64,000 bases of DNA from Saccharomonospora azurea NA-128. GTDB lineage: Bacteria; Actinomycetota; Actinomycetes; Mycobacteriales; Pseudonocardiaceae. Of the stretch, positions 35,241 to 43,153 are shown piece after piece. The stretch spans positions 450,866 to 514,865 of the forward strand of contig NZ_CM001466.1 in assembly GCF_000231055.2 (NCBI RefSeq), read 5' to 3'. Position 1 is the first letter of the stretch, and every line of letters begins with the position of its first letter. The position numbers and the translations under genes were made by a program. The notes beneath the pieces are model-generated. The model saw only the letters and a list, made by a program, of their open reading frames with translations, searched no databases and was not told where the DNA came from.

Positions 35241-36185
35241 TCACGATGTGCGGGCCAGGACGACCACGGCCACGACCAGAGCCTGCAGCAGAGTGAGCGG
35301 TATCAGGACGATCCACGACAGTTCCTCGAACCGCTCCATGCGGATGGTGGGCAGCCGACGGCTCACCCACACCAGGACCGCGAGTACCGCCACGGTCTTC
35401 ACAAGCGACCACAGCCAGCCGGGGAGTACCGGGCCGAGGCCGCCACCGAGGAACAGCGGCACGGACATCGCCGCGCCGGACACGAGCAGCAGCCAGCGAC
35501 CGGCGCCGAACACCAGCCGGTCCGCGCCGGACATCTCGACGGCCGCCCCTCCGGCGATGTCACGGCCAAGTGGCGCGTCGAACGGCGGGAAGAACGCCAT
35601 CATGAGCACTGAGATGAGGAACACGACGAACGCGACTGGCATCCAGACGGCGAACCACAGGTTCTGCTGTGCCGTCACGATGTCGCTCACCCGGAGCGAA
35701 CCGGCGCCGATCGCCGCGGTGGTGAGCACGAACATGTGCGGCAGTTCGTAGGCCAGTCCCTGCGCCAGGAACCGGTACCCGCCGATGAGCCCGTACGCGG
35801 AGTTGCCGCCCCAGCCCGCCAGCCACACCGCCGCCCAGGCGACGACTTCCATCGCGTTGAACCACACGATGCCGACGGCGCTGTCCCCGACAGCCCAATT
35901 CCCCAGGGGCGTGACGAGAGACGCGAGCAGGGCCGCCGCGACCAGCGTGACGCCCGCGCCCCGCCACAGCAGTGTGTCAGCTGCCAGGGTGCGTCGTCGT
36001 TGCTGCACGAGTAGGCCCGCTGTCTCCCGCAGCGGTGACGTGACGGCCGTGCTGAACCCGGTCGTGTCCGAGGTCCCGGCCGCGCGGGCGGCAAGGTGCG
36101 CGTCGAATGCGGCGGCCGCCAGCGCCAGCACACCCAGCACCACGGGCAGGAGGAACGCGCCGGGCCACCCGATCGCCTCAACCAT
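35241..36185 (-). CDS. nuoH: NADH-quinone oxidoreductase subunit H (NuoH)
   Basis: 314 residues, eight membrane helices. GWGGNSAYGLIGGYRFLAQG, then LAYELPHMFVL and FDAPLGRDIAGGAAVEMSGA, correspond to the quinone-chamber blocks of NuoH (GWxSNxKYxLLGxxRxxAQ, SYE, PFDLPEAE). PLGRDIAGGAAVE replaces the usual PEAExELVAGY, and the family's acidic residues are partly changed. That fits a complex with an altered hydrophilic partner. Overlaps the preceding gene's stop by a few bases. Confidence 0.88.
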   Translation of the reverse strand: MVEAIGWPGAFLLPVVLGVLALAAAAFDAHLAARAAGTSDTTGFSTAVTSPLRETAGLLVQQRRRTLAADTLLWRGAGVTLVAAALLASLVTPLGNWAVGDSAVGIVWFNAMEVVAWAAVWLAGWGGNSAYGLIGGYRFLAQGLAYELPHMFVLTTAAIGAGSLRVSDIVTAQQNLWFAVWMPVAFVVFLISVLMMAFFPPFDAPLGRDIAGGAAVEMSGADRLVFGAGRWLLLVSGAAMSVPLFLGGGLGPVLPGWLWSLVKTVAVLAVLVWVSRRLPTIRMERFEELSWIVLIPLTLLQALVVAVVVLARTS

Positions 36186-37416
36186 GAGCGACCTCGGCGG
36201 TCACGGTATCGAGGTCGGGATCGAGACTGGCCACCAGCAGCCGGGCCAGGGCGAACTCCGTCCCCGTGAGGAGGCCAGGCAGCGCGTCGAGCGTCCATCT
36301 GGCCTCACGCGCACGGTCGTCCTCATCGGACGGCGTAACGGTGCCGGTGAGTGCTCGCTCGGCGTCGTCGAGCCACCGATACAGCCGGGCGAGCGTGTCG
36401 CCGCGTAGACCCGGCGGGGTCGAGGGCACATCAGGCGTGACGCCGACCCCCGTCAGGGACCAGCGCAGGACACGCGAGCGGCGGACGCGCCGCGCCCATG
36501 CCGAGAGCATCGGGGCTATGTTCTCCGGCCGCACCGACCAGCCGCCGGGCAGTATCTCGTCGCGAAACCGGCGGGCGGTGGCCGCGGCGTCGGCCCAGCC
36601 CGCGACCGACAGGAGGCGGGCGCACGAGTCGAGGCGCCGAGCGGCCATCAGGTAGGTGTCACCGGTCCAGAACGGATGGAGGTACGGGTCACGCCCACAG
36701 CCCACGGTCTCGACGGTCGCGTCCTGGATGGTGTCACCCTGCAGGGTGCTGTGCACGACGAGCCCGGCGGGCCAGTTCGGCAGCACCGGGCCGAGCGGCA
36801 GATGCACCCGGTCGAGGGTGAGCCCGTCCCGGTCCTCGCCCCGATCGGCCATCGCGACGTTGCCGGGCATGTCCATGCCACCCATGTCGTGACCCATGTC
36901 GTGGTGCTGGTGACCGCCGTCGCCGTTCTCGTCTTTGTTCTGGCTCTCGTTCTCGTGCTGGTGCCCGGCGTGCTGGTGCCCGTTGTCGGCGCCGGCCTCG
37001 TTGTCCTCGTGCCCGCCGTCCTCGTGGCTCTCGTGATTCTGGTGTCCCTGCTGCTCATGGCCGATGTCATGACCCTCGGGCGGTGCGTCGTCGGCCTGGT
37101 GGCGCTGGAGACCGGTGTCCCGGAGGGTGGCGACCACTTCATTCACTGCGGACGGTGCGGCCGCCGCGGAGTCGATCTGTGCCCGCGCGCGTGGCCGAGG
37201 GAGCTGCGCCCACACCGCTTCCACATACGGCCCCAGGTCGTCGTCGAGCGGGCCCGCGATGAGCAGGAGATTCGCCTCGGCGGGACTCGCCGCCTCGTGC
37301 CAGCCGCGCTCACGCAGCACCCGTTCGACGGCGAGCCGGGCAGCGGTGCCGCCCGGTGTGGCCGTCACCAACGGCCGGGGCGGCGTGTGGCGCAACAACC
37401 ACCCGGTCAGGCCCAT
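36178..37416 (-). CDS. NuoB/NuoD-like protein with a His-rich linker
   Basis: 412 residues in a nuo operon position where nuoB and nuoD normally lie. Residues about 10-80 (NLLLIAGPLDDDLGPYVEAV, then LPRPRARAQ) resemble NuoB, but its four cluster-binding cysteines are absent. Residues about 110-190 are a very polar, His-, Glu-, Asp- and Asn-rich linker ending HHDMGHDMGGMDMPG. The C-terminal part (LTLDRVHLPLGPVLPNWPAG, then DTIQDATVETVG) faintly resembles the beginning of NuoD. Only two cysteines exist, so no Fe-S cluster is expected. It may cap the membrane arm or bind Ni/Cu/Zn through the linker; both ideas are inference. Confidence 0.6.
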   Translation of the reverse strand: MGLTGWLLRHTPPRPLVTATPGGTAARLAVERVLRERGWHEAASPAEANLLLIAGPLDDDLGPYVEAVWAQLPRPRARAQIDSAAAAPSAVNEVVATLRDTGLQRHQADDAPPEGHDIGHEQQGHQNHESHEDGGHEDNEAGADNGHQHAGHQHENESQNKDENGDGGHQHHDMGHDMGGMDMPGNVAMADRGEDRDGLTLDRVHLPLGPVLPNWPAGLVVHSTLQGDTIQDATVETVGCGRDPYLHPFWTGDTYLMAARRLDSCARLLSVAGWADAAATARRFRDEILPGGWSVRPENIAPMLSAWARRVRRSRVLRWSLTGVGVTPDVPSTPPGLRGDTLARLYRWLDDAERALTGTVTPSDEDDRAREARWTLDALPGLLTGTEFALARLLVASLDPDLDTVTAEVAHG

Positions 37417-37754
37417 CGCAGTGCCCCCTCACGCCACGCGTAGACGACACCCGCGAAAAGGATCGCGAGGAACACGAACATCTCCACGACCGCCGACGTG
37501 CCCTTCTCCGCGACGACCAGCGTCCACGGGTACATGAACACCATCTCCATGTCGAAGACGAGATAGATCATCGAGACGGTGTACCAACGGACGTGGTACC
37601 GCGACACGGCGTGCTCGGCGGGTGAGTGTCCGGAGAGGAACGGGTAGAGGTTGGCTCTGGTGCCGCCCAAACGGGCGGCGAAAGCGATGCCGTAGAGACC
37701 GGCGACACCCACCAACGCCACAGCCAGCAAGACGAGCGCACCGGTGACGGTCAT
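37407..37754 (-). CDS. nuoA: NADH-quinone oxidoreductase subunit A (NuoA)
   Basis: 115 residues, three helices. RYHVRWYTVSMIYLVFDMEM, then VFMYPWTLVV, is the conserved NuoA core with its acidic residues. First gene of the run; its stop overlaps the NuoB/D-like start. I see no clear promoter in the 300 bases upstream. Confidence 0.95.
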   Translation of the reverse strand: MTVTGALVLLAVALVGVAGLYGIAFAARLGGTRANLYPFLSGHSPAEHAVSRYHVRWYTVSMIYLVFDMEMVFMYPWTLVVAEKGTSAVVEMFVFLAILFAGVVYAWREGALRWA

Positions 37755-37967
37755 GCGCTACTCCCTCGGCCGACATGCAATACCAGGCACGGGTATTCCC
37801 CGTCAGTGGCGGAAGTATTCACGATCCGTGTGTTACTCGTGACCAGGCGCATCATGGCACCCCGGTGCGGGCGGCACTCGAACGGTTCTTCTGCGCGAAT
37901 TGTCCCGGGTATGTGGGAGGAGGGACAGGGTTTCCGTCGCTATGACACAGGCGATGCTCAGCGAAGC

Positions 37968-38050
37968 GGGAGCGCAGTGGGAACGTGCGCCTACCATCGC
38001 CTGACCGGTGGATGCCGGTCTCGGTGGTGACGTAGATCTTGGGGGTAGCT
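37968..38050 (-). pseudogene. 3' remnant of a beta-propeller (F510_1955-type) protein
   Basis: The minus-strand frame reads PKIYVTTETGIHRSGDGRRT, then FPLRSRF. It matches the fragment at 40959 (SYVTTEGSVHVSQDGGHNFT) and the C-terminal BNR-like repeat of proteins annotated as F510_1955 family glycosylhydrolases that accompany DUF305/DUF6153 genes. No start or upstream repeats remain. The rest of 37755-38230 has no recognisable gene. Confidence 0.45.
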
Positions 38051-38234
38051 CCCCGCTGCGAGAGCTTGTGAGGGACCGTTGACCTGGTCGGCCGGGTTCA
38101 CGACGCGCCGCCGTCCTGGCTGGTGCGGACCGTCCCGTTTGGGGTCGACCCCGCCAAGAGCAGCAGCCGGATCGCACACACACCGCTGAACTCGGGGTGG
38201 ATGCCTTCGACTGGGGCATCAATCATGCCGAGAC

Positions 38235-38972
38235 ATGGGCTATCCCTGCGCGGTCGACATCACCGCGCCGCTGGCCATCGTGCGCGGCACGGGGTGGCCG
38301 CCGACCGTGGGATTGTCATGCGCACCGGCGAGGCGTTCCAGACCTCCTGGCTGGTGCGGCGGATCGTGTTGGACAAGGCTGGCACCCTGACCGAGGGCAA
38401 GCCGACCGTCCGCGCCGTGTGCCCCGTCGCCGGTCATGAGGACGAGGTGTTGGCTTTGGCCGCCGCCGCGAAAAGCCATCCGGGCATCCGCTCGCCCCCG
38501 CGATCGTGGCCGCTGCGCAACACCGCGGCCTCACTGTCGGCGAGCCGGAGGAGTCCGAGTCGGTCACCGGCTCTGGCGTGCATGCCACCGTGTCGGGGCG
38601 ACCCAGCCTGCTGACCGACGCCAGGGCCGACCTGTCGGCAGTGGCGTCGGCACCGACATCGCCGTCGAACCGGCCGACATCGTGCTGCTGCACGACCAGG
38701 TCGGTGCCGTGCTGGATGCCCGCGACATCAGCGACCGCGCCTATCGGCACGCCCGCGGCAACATTGCCCTGGCGTTTCTGTTCAACGGCATCGGCGTCCC
38801 GCTCGCCACGACCGGCCTGGTGTACCCGGTCTGGGCGATGGTCGCCATGGCAGCCTCGGTCACCACTATCTTCGTCAACTCCGTGGGTACGCGCCCCTCC
38901 CTGCTTCTCCAGGCCATCGTCGGTGTCGGACGGCAGCGAATCGAGGACCCGAAGAATGCAGTGCGGCAGTAA
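38235..38972 (+). pseudogene. P1B ATPase remnant with deletions and frameshifts
   Basis: Starts inside a gene at [20 protein letters not shown]. After a shift it reads [20 protein letters not shown] and LDKAGTLTEGKPTVRA (Thr of DKTGT changed to Ala). The nucleotide-binding domain, including GDGIND, is deleted. It resumes at GTDIAVEPADIVLLHDQVGA and ends like the ATPase at 8421 (TTIFVNSVGTRPSLL). It is a decayed relative of that pump, probably from a duplicated metal locus. Confidence 0.85.
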
Positions 38973-39069
38973 CGCCGGCAGGCTGCCACCTGGTCTGAGA
39001 CCGCTCGACGCCGGCCAGTTTGTGCGATGAGTAGCTTGGCATGACTACGCGGTTTGTGCTCCGTGTGTC

Positions 39070-39666
39070 CTACTGCCCCAGTAGTGCCGTCATCTCTTCG
39101 ATCTCCTTGCTCTGCCGGTCGACGATGTCTTGGGCGTACATCGACGTCAGGGTGTCGCTGCCGTTGCGGAGTTGCGCTTGTGCGATGTCGACGGCGCCTT
39201 GGTGATGTTCGAGCATGGTTTGCAGCCACAGTGTGTCGAATGCCGGGCCCGTGCTCTGCTGGAGTTGCTGGAATGTCTCCTCGGTCATGAGGTGGGAGTG
39301 GTCGTGTTCGCCGCTCGCGCCGCCCGGTGTGACTGTTTCGCCCCACAACCTCAGTTGTGCCAGTAGTGCGTTCTTTTCGGGGTTCTGAGCGTCCTTGATG
39401 CGCTGCGCGAGGTCTTTCACCTCGGGGCTGGACGCGCGTTCCAGCGCGAGTTCGGCGACCACGACGGCCTGTTCGTGGTGCGGGATCATGTCCTGGGCGA
39501 ACTCGATGTCGCTGCGATTGTGATCGCTGTCGGCTATCGCCGTGGTGGGGGCTGTGCTCGGTGGGGCAGTCGAGGTGGTGGTGTCGGTCTCGCCTGTGCC
39601 ACCGCATGCCGCGGTGAGGACGAGGAGTAGAGCCAGCGAGGGCAGGACACGATGTGTGCGCGGCAA
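39070..39666 (-). CDS. DUF305 lipoprotein
   Basis: 198 residues from TTG 39666, with GAAGGA 7 bases upstream. Lipoprotein signal LALLLVLTAACGGTG, then two four-helix DUF305 repeats: FAQDMIPHHEQAVVVAELAL and WLQTMLEHHQGAVDIAQAQL. His pairs in MIPHHE and MLEHHQ are the family's putative metal ligands. DUF305 proteins are surface or secreted and are frequent in copper-resistance loci; the function is not established. Downstream of a second DUF305 gene. Confidence 0.85.
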   Translation of the reverse strand: MPRTHRVLPSLALLLVLTAACGGTGETDTTTSTAPPSTAPTTAIADSDHNRSDIEFAQDMIPHHEQAVVVAELALERASSPEVKDLAQRIKDAQNPEKNALLAQLRLWGETVTPGGASGEHDHSHLMTEETFQQLQQSTGPAFDTLWLQTMLEHHQGAVDIAQAQLRNGSDTLTSMYAQDIVDRQSKEIEEMTALLGQ

Positions 39667-39767
39667 GGGAGGGTCCTTCGCGTCGGGATGTCGTCGTAAG
39701 ACCGGGCCTGCGGACTCACCCAGTAGGTGGGTTCGCAGGCCCGGAAGTGATGTGTTGTGGAACGCGC

Positions 39768-40374
39768 TCAGCCTTCCAGCAGTGATCGCATCTCGTTGAT
39801 CTCTGCTTCCTGAGCGTCGATGATCTGCTGGGCGAGTTCCTTCACCTCGGGGTTGCTGCCCTCGTCCAGCACTGTCTCGGACATGTCGACCGCGCCCTGG
39901 TGGTGCTCGATCATCAACTCCAGGAACAGCCGGTCGAACTCGGCGCCGTTGGCTTGTTCGAGTTTCTTCATGTCCTCGGCACCCCATTCCGGGCATCTCA
40001 TGCCCCATGTCGCCGTGGTCCATCCCGGGCATGTCGTTGTTGACGCCCCAGGCGTCGAGCCAGCCGTTCAGCTGGTCGATCTCAGGTCCCTGTGCTTGTT
40101 TGATGCGCTGGGCGAGATCGAGGATGTCGGGGTTGTCGGTGCGGCCCTCCGCGAGGTCGGCCATCTCGATGGCGCCCTCGTGGTGAGGGATCATCCCCTG
40201 GACGAAGGTCACGTCCGCCTGGTTGTGGGTGGCCTGTTCAGCTGACGCGCTTGTGCTGGGCTGGGAGCCGGCGTTACCAGTGGTGTCTGCGCCCTCGGTG
40301 CCTCCGGTGCATCCGGCGGCGAGCGCCGCGGCGACCGCCGTGGCGAGGGCTGCATAAGTCAGGGACTTCTTCAT
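39768..40374 (-). pseudogene. DUF305 lipoprotein, single frameshift
   Basis: ATG 40374 gives a lipoprotein signal (ALAAGCTGG) and the first repeat FVQGMIPHHEGAIEMADLAE, then GVNNDMPGMDHGDMGHEMPG. One extra G near 39993 changes frame; the second repeat continues as EDMKKLEQANGAEFDRLFLE, then MIEHHQGAVDMSETVL. Corrected length about 201 residues. A single indel in an otherwise well-kept gene may be a sequencing error. Confidence 0.8.
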
Positions 40375-40460
40375 GGTGCTTGTTTCCTCTCTGTGTAGGT
40401 AGGTCGGTTGTGTTGCCGGGACGCCGCGCGAGCTCGATGAACTCGCCCGACGTGGTGACA

Positions 40461-40859
40461 TCACAGCCGCAGCACACAGAGGTCGTAGGCGAACCCGTCC
40501 GGGGCCGGTAGGGGGCTCGGGGGAGCACGCCCACCACCGGTCCGGTCAGCGAGGGGCCTGGGGCTGGTGACGGTGTCCCGGAATCGGCGGATGAGCCGGA
40601 CGGGAATCAGCAGGACGATCGACCCGACGAGCACGGCGAAGCACAGATGGGCCAGTACCGATGAGCCTTCGTGTGAAGGTGCTGACGAACCGTCGTGCTC
40701 GGCGATGTCGTGCTCGGTGGTGACCTGCTGGACAGTGGCCGACGGGTCACCGTGTTCGATGTGCTGATTCGCGACGTGGTGCATGAGGACCAGCCCGAGC
40801 AACACCGAACAGACCAGCAGCCAGCGCGCGAGCGCGCTCCGGCGTTCCAGGCCCGTCAC
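40461..40859 (-). CDS. DUF6153-like membrane protein
   Basis: 133 residues from GTG 40859 with GGAGAG 6 bases before. Helix 1 (ALARWLLVCSVLLGLVLMHH) ends in MHHVANQHIEH, a His-rich extracytoplasmic loop with Asp/Glu/Ser follows, helix 2 is LAHLCFAVLVGSIVLLIPV, and the tail ends AYDLCVLRL. Encoded upstream of the DUF305 pair on the same strand, separated by 87 bases. His clusters suggest metal binding (inference). Confidence 0.72.
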   Translation of the reverse strand: MTGLERRSALARWLLVCSVLLGLVLMHHVANQHIEHGDPSATVQQVTTEHDIAEHDGSSAPSHEGSSVLAHLCFAVLVGSIVLLIPVRLIRRFRDTVTSPRPLADRTGGGRAPPSPLPAPDGFAYDLCVLRL

Positions 40860-40958
40860 CGTGACTCTCCATCGACAGGATCGTTCGTCACCACTCGACC
40901 AAGCGTACAAGCACGCCGACTCGATGACCTTTGCCCGTGCTCGGTCGCATGAACCTGG

Positions 40959-41060
40959 TCACCGGAACTGCGAGCGCACGGTGAAGTTGTGGCCACCATC
41001 CTGGGACACATGAACGCTGCCTTCGGTGGTGACGTAGGAGATCGGAGGCGCTGTCCGCCG
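40959..41060 (-). pseudogene. 3' remnant of a beta-propeller (F510_1955-type) protein
   Basis: The last about 32 codons of a gene: APPISYVTTEGSVHVSQDGG then HNFTVRSQFR and stop. It has one BNR-type Asp-box (SQDGGHNF). Same family as the fragment at 37968. It sits between the DUF6153 gene and a nuoN fragment, upstream sequence having been replaced. Confidence 0.5.
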
Positions 41061-41085
41061 TGAGCGCTTGAGGAGCCTGGCACTT

Positions 41086-41490
41086 TCAGTCGGTGAGGAG
41101 GTTCCCGTGCAGCGCCGCGAGGAGGGGACCGGTAAGGAGCCCGACGCCGAGTGACGCGGTGGCGGCGAGGTAGGCGGTCGCGGTGTTGGTGTGTCGTGCT
41201 CCGGGCGCGTATGGCGGGGGAGGTCCAGCAGAGGTAGTAGAAGAGACTGGCGACAGTGTTCACGGCGGCGAGCACGACCAATCATGTGAGGCCGACGTCG
41301 AATGTGGCGGTGAACACTGTGAGCTTGCCGGCGAAGACACCCGTCGGTTGTGTGCCGACCAGCCCGAGTAGACACACCACGAGCGTGAGCAACAACCAGG
41401 GATGGTGTCTGTGGAGGCCTGCGTAGTCGGCGAGGGCTCGGCCTGCGGAAACGCGCACACGACAGCGAATGCTGGACCCGTTCCCGCTTC
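41086..41490 (-). pseudogene. 3' remnant of a second nuoN
   Basis: FAVVCAFPQAE, ADYAGLHRHHPWLLLTLVVC, GTQPTGVFAGKLTVFTATFD, LVVLAAVNTVASLFYYLCW and GVGLLTGPLLAALHGNLLTD align in order with the C-terminal third of NuoN at 29568. A Trp codon has become TGA after FDVGLT, and frame changes precede and follow it. It shows that a second nuo locus once existed here or was partly duplicated. Confidence 0.8.
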
Positions 41491-41674
41491 GGTGGACACG
41501 CAGACCGCTGCGGGCGCGGCGTGGCCGTGGCCGTGGCCGTTCGTGCGGCACCACATCAACATGCCGGGCAGGTATTCGTTCTTGGTCCCCATTCAAGAGG
41601 GGACGAATGTCTCTAGTTCTGGGGGCCGCGGGCGCTGAACGTTAGGTACCGCAGGTTGTCGAAGGGTGGACGCG

Positions 41675-41932
41675 ATGATGTGGGGTTATGGGCCCGGCGC
41701 GGCGTGGTGGATGATGGTCATGCCGGTGATCTGGCTCGTGCTGATTGGCTTGATCGTCTGGGCCGTTGTCGCGTTGACCCGGGGCGGATTCCGGGGGCGT
41801 GACAGCCGAGACCGCCCGGAGACCCCCGAGGACATCCTGCAGCGGCGGTTCGCCGCTGGCGAGATCGATGCGGACGCCTATCGGCAGGCGCGGGAAACAT
41901 TGGCCGAACGGCATCGGGAACCCCCGCGATGA
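41675..41932 (+). CDS. SHOCT-domain membrane protein
   Basis: 85 residues from ATG 41675 (GAAGGG 8 bases before). N-terminus MMWGYGPGAAWWMMVMP is Met/Trp/Gly-rich, followed by one membrane helix (VIWLVLIGLIVWAVVAL) and a SHOCT motif EDILQRRFAAGEIDADAYRQ. Its stop overlaps the next gene by ATGA. Such pairs are frequent in copper loci; function unknown. Confidence 0.75.
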   Translation: MMWGYGPGAAWWMMVMPVIWLVLIGLIVWAVVALTRGGFRGRDSRDRPETPEDILQRRFAAGEIDADAYRQARETLAERHREPPR

Positions 41933-42606
41933 CCGTACTGCGTGACCGTTGGCTTCCACTGTCCGTGTTGGTCCTCGCCATCGCAGCCTTGGTCGCCTCG
42001 CTTGTCTGGGTTGTCGGCGGCACGGGCGTGGGTGGGTCGGTCAATGGGCCCGGCTATGGGGGAATGCCGATGATGTCTGGTCACGGCGGGATGATGTCAG
42101 GCGCACCAGGACACGGACCCGTGCGGTCCCTCGACGACGCATGCCGCGCCGCCGACCAGTTCGGGCAGCAACGCGGACTGCGCACCGGGGAGGTCATGCA
42201 GTTCAGCAACGGCTACTACGCCGAGCTCCTGGACTCACAAAGCCGCGGCGCCACCGAGGTCCTCCTCGATCCCGCCAGTGGTTTCACTCAACTGGAAATG
42301 GGCCCGGCAATGATGTGGAACACCGCCTACGGGATGACGCGCACCACGCCGCAATCCAGCCCGCCATCGGTGACACCCGACCAAGCGCTGCGGATCGCGG
42401 ATCAATGGCTGACTCAAAACCGCCCCGGGCTCCACGCCGCTGAGGCCACCGCATTCCCCGGCTACTACACCCTGCACACTCTCCGCGATAACCAGATCGT
42501 CGGAATGATCTCGGTGAACGCGCACGCTTCAGCAGTCTGGTATCACACCTGGCACGGGCAGTTCGTGGCCATGCAGGAAGCTGCCACATCCGGCATGCCC
42601 CGATAG
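41929..42606 (+). CDS. membrane-anchored Met/His/Gly-rich protein with PepSY-like domains
   Basis: 225 residues. One N-terminal helix (LSVLVLAIAALVASLVWVV), then a Met/His/Gly-rich stretch GMPMMSGHGGMMSGAPGHGP that could bind copper, then two similar alpha/beta units (DDACRAADQFGQQRGLRTGE and PDQALRIADQWLTQNRPGLH) of PepSY-like pattern ending in HASAVWYHTWHGQF. Probably extracytoplasmic. Coupled to the SHOCT gene. Metal binding is inferred from composition. Confidence 0.6.
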   Translation: MTVLRDRWLPLSVLVLAIAALVASLVWVVGGTGVGGSVNGPGYGGMPMMSGHGGMMSGAPGHGPVRSLDDACRAADQFGQQRGLRTGEVMQFSNGYYAELLDSQSRGATEVLLDPASGFTQLEMGPAMMWNTAYGMTRTTPQSSPPSVTPDQALRIADQWLTQNRPGLHAAEATAFPGYYTLHTLRDNQIVGMISVNAHASAVWYHTWHGQFVAMQEAATSGMPR

Positions 42607-42697
42607 ATCCCTGGCCAGCACAGAGCCTCCCTGGAGGCTTGTCGGAGCGCTCGACCTTCCGGGCCAGGAACAGCTACACAGCCTTGGTGTTACTCGC

Positions 42698-43060
42698 TTA
42701 GCCAGCCGCGTCGGGCCGGTCCGCCAGCCCCAGACGCAGGTGCTCGCTGTGGTAGACGGCCTCGTCCAGGAGTTGGGCGACATGGTTGTCGTAGAGGCTG
42801 TAGACGATGCTGCGACCAGAACGGGTGCCGGTAACCAGGCCCAGGTTGCGCAGCAGCCGGAGCTGGTGGGAGACCGCCGACTGTTCCATCCCCACCGCCT
42901 CGGCCAGTTTGGTGACCGGCAGGGGGCCGTGTCGAAGTTCGGTCAGGATCAGCAGCCGACTTGGGGTGGCCAGAGCCTGCAACGTGGTCGCCACACTCGC
43001 GGCGGCCTCGGCGTCCAGCCGTGCGGCCGGCCGGTCCCGGCCCTGCACCCCGTGTCCCAC
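42698..43060 (-). CDS. ArsR/SmtB repressor of NmtR/CzrA type (Ni/Co/Zn)
   Basis: 120 residues from GTG 43060. Helix-turn-helix GMEQSAVSHQLRLLRNLGLV, then C-terminal helix YDNHVAQLLDEAVYHSEHLR with Asp, His, His and His positioned like the alpha-5 sites of SmtB, NmtR and KmtR. There is no alpha-3 thiolate motif, so a harder metal such as Co/Ni/Zn is expected. Divergent from the P1B-4 ATPase gene and probably binding the palindrome at 43087. Confidence 0.87.
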   Translation of the reverse strand: MGHGVQGRDRPAARLDAEAAASVATTLQALATPSRLLILTELRHGPLPVTKLAEAVGMEQSAVSHQLRLLRNLGLVTGTRSGRSIVYSLYDNHVAQLLDEAVYHSEHLRLGLADRPDAAG

Positions 43061-43086
43061 GGCCTAAAGCATACCTCACAGCAAAC

Positions 43087-43106
43087 ACATGAAGACATCT
43101 TCATGT
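43087..43106. promoter_or_regulatory. ArsR-type operator, perfect palindrome
   Basis: ACATGAAGACATCTTCATGT is a 9-2-9 perfect inverted repeat midway between arsR and the P1B-4 ATPase gene, of the AT-rich SmtB/NmtR operator kind. TATGGT at 43114-43119 could be the -10 box of the ATPase gene. Confidence 0.82.
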
Positions 43107-43153
43107 CTTCTGTTATGGTCGGGCGGTCAGCCCGTACCGATGAGAGGTGACCC

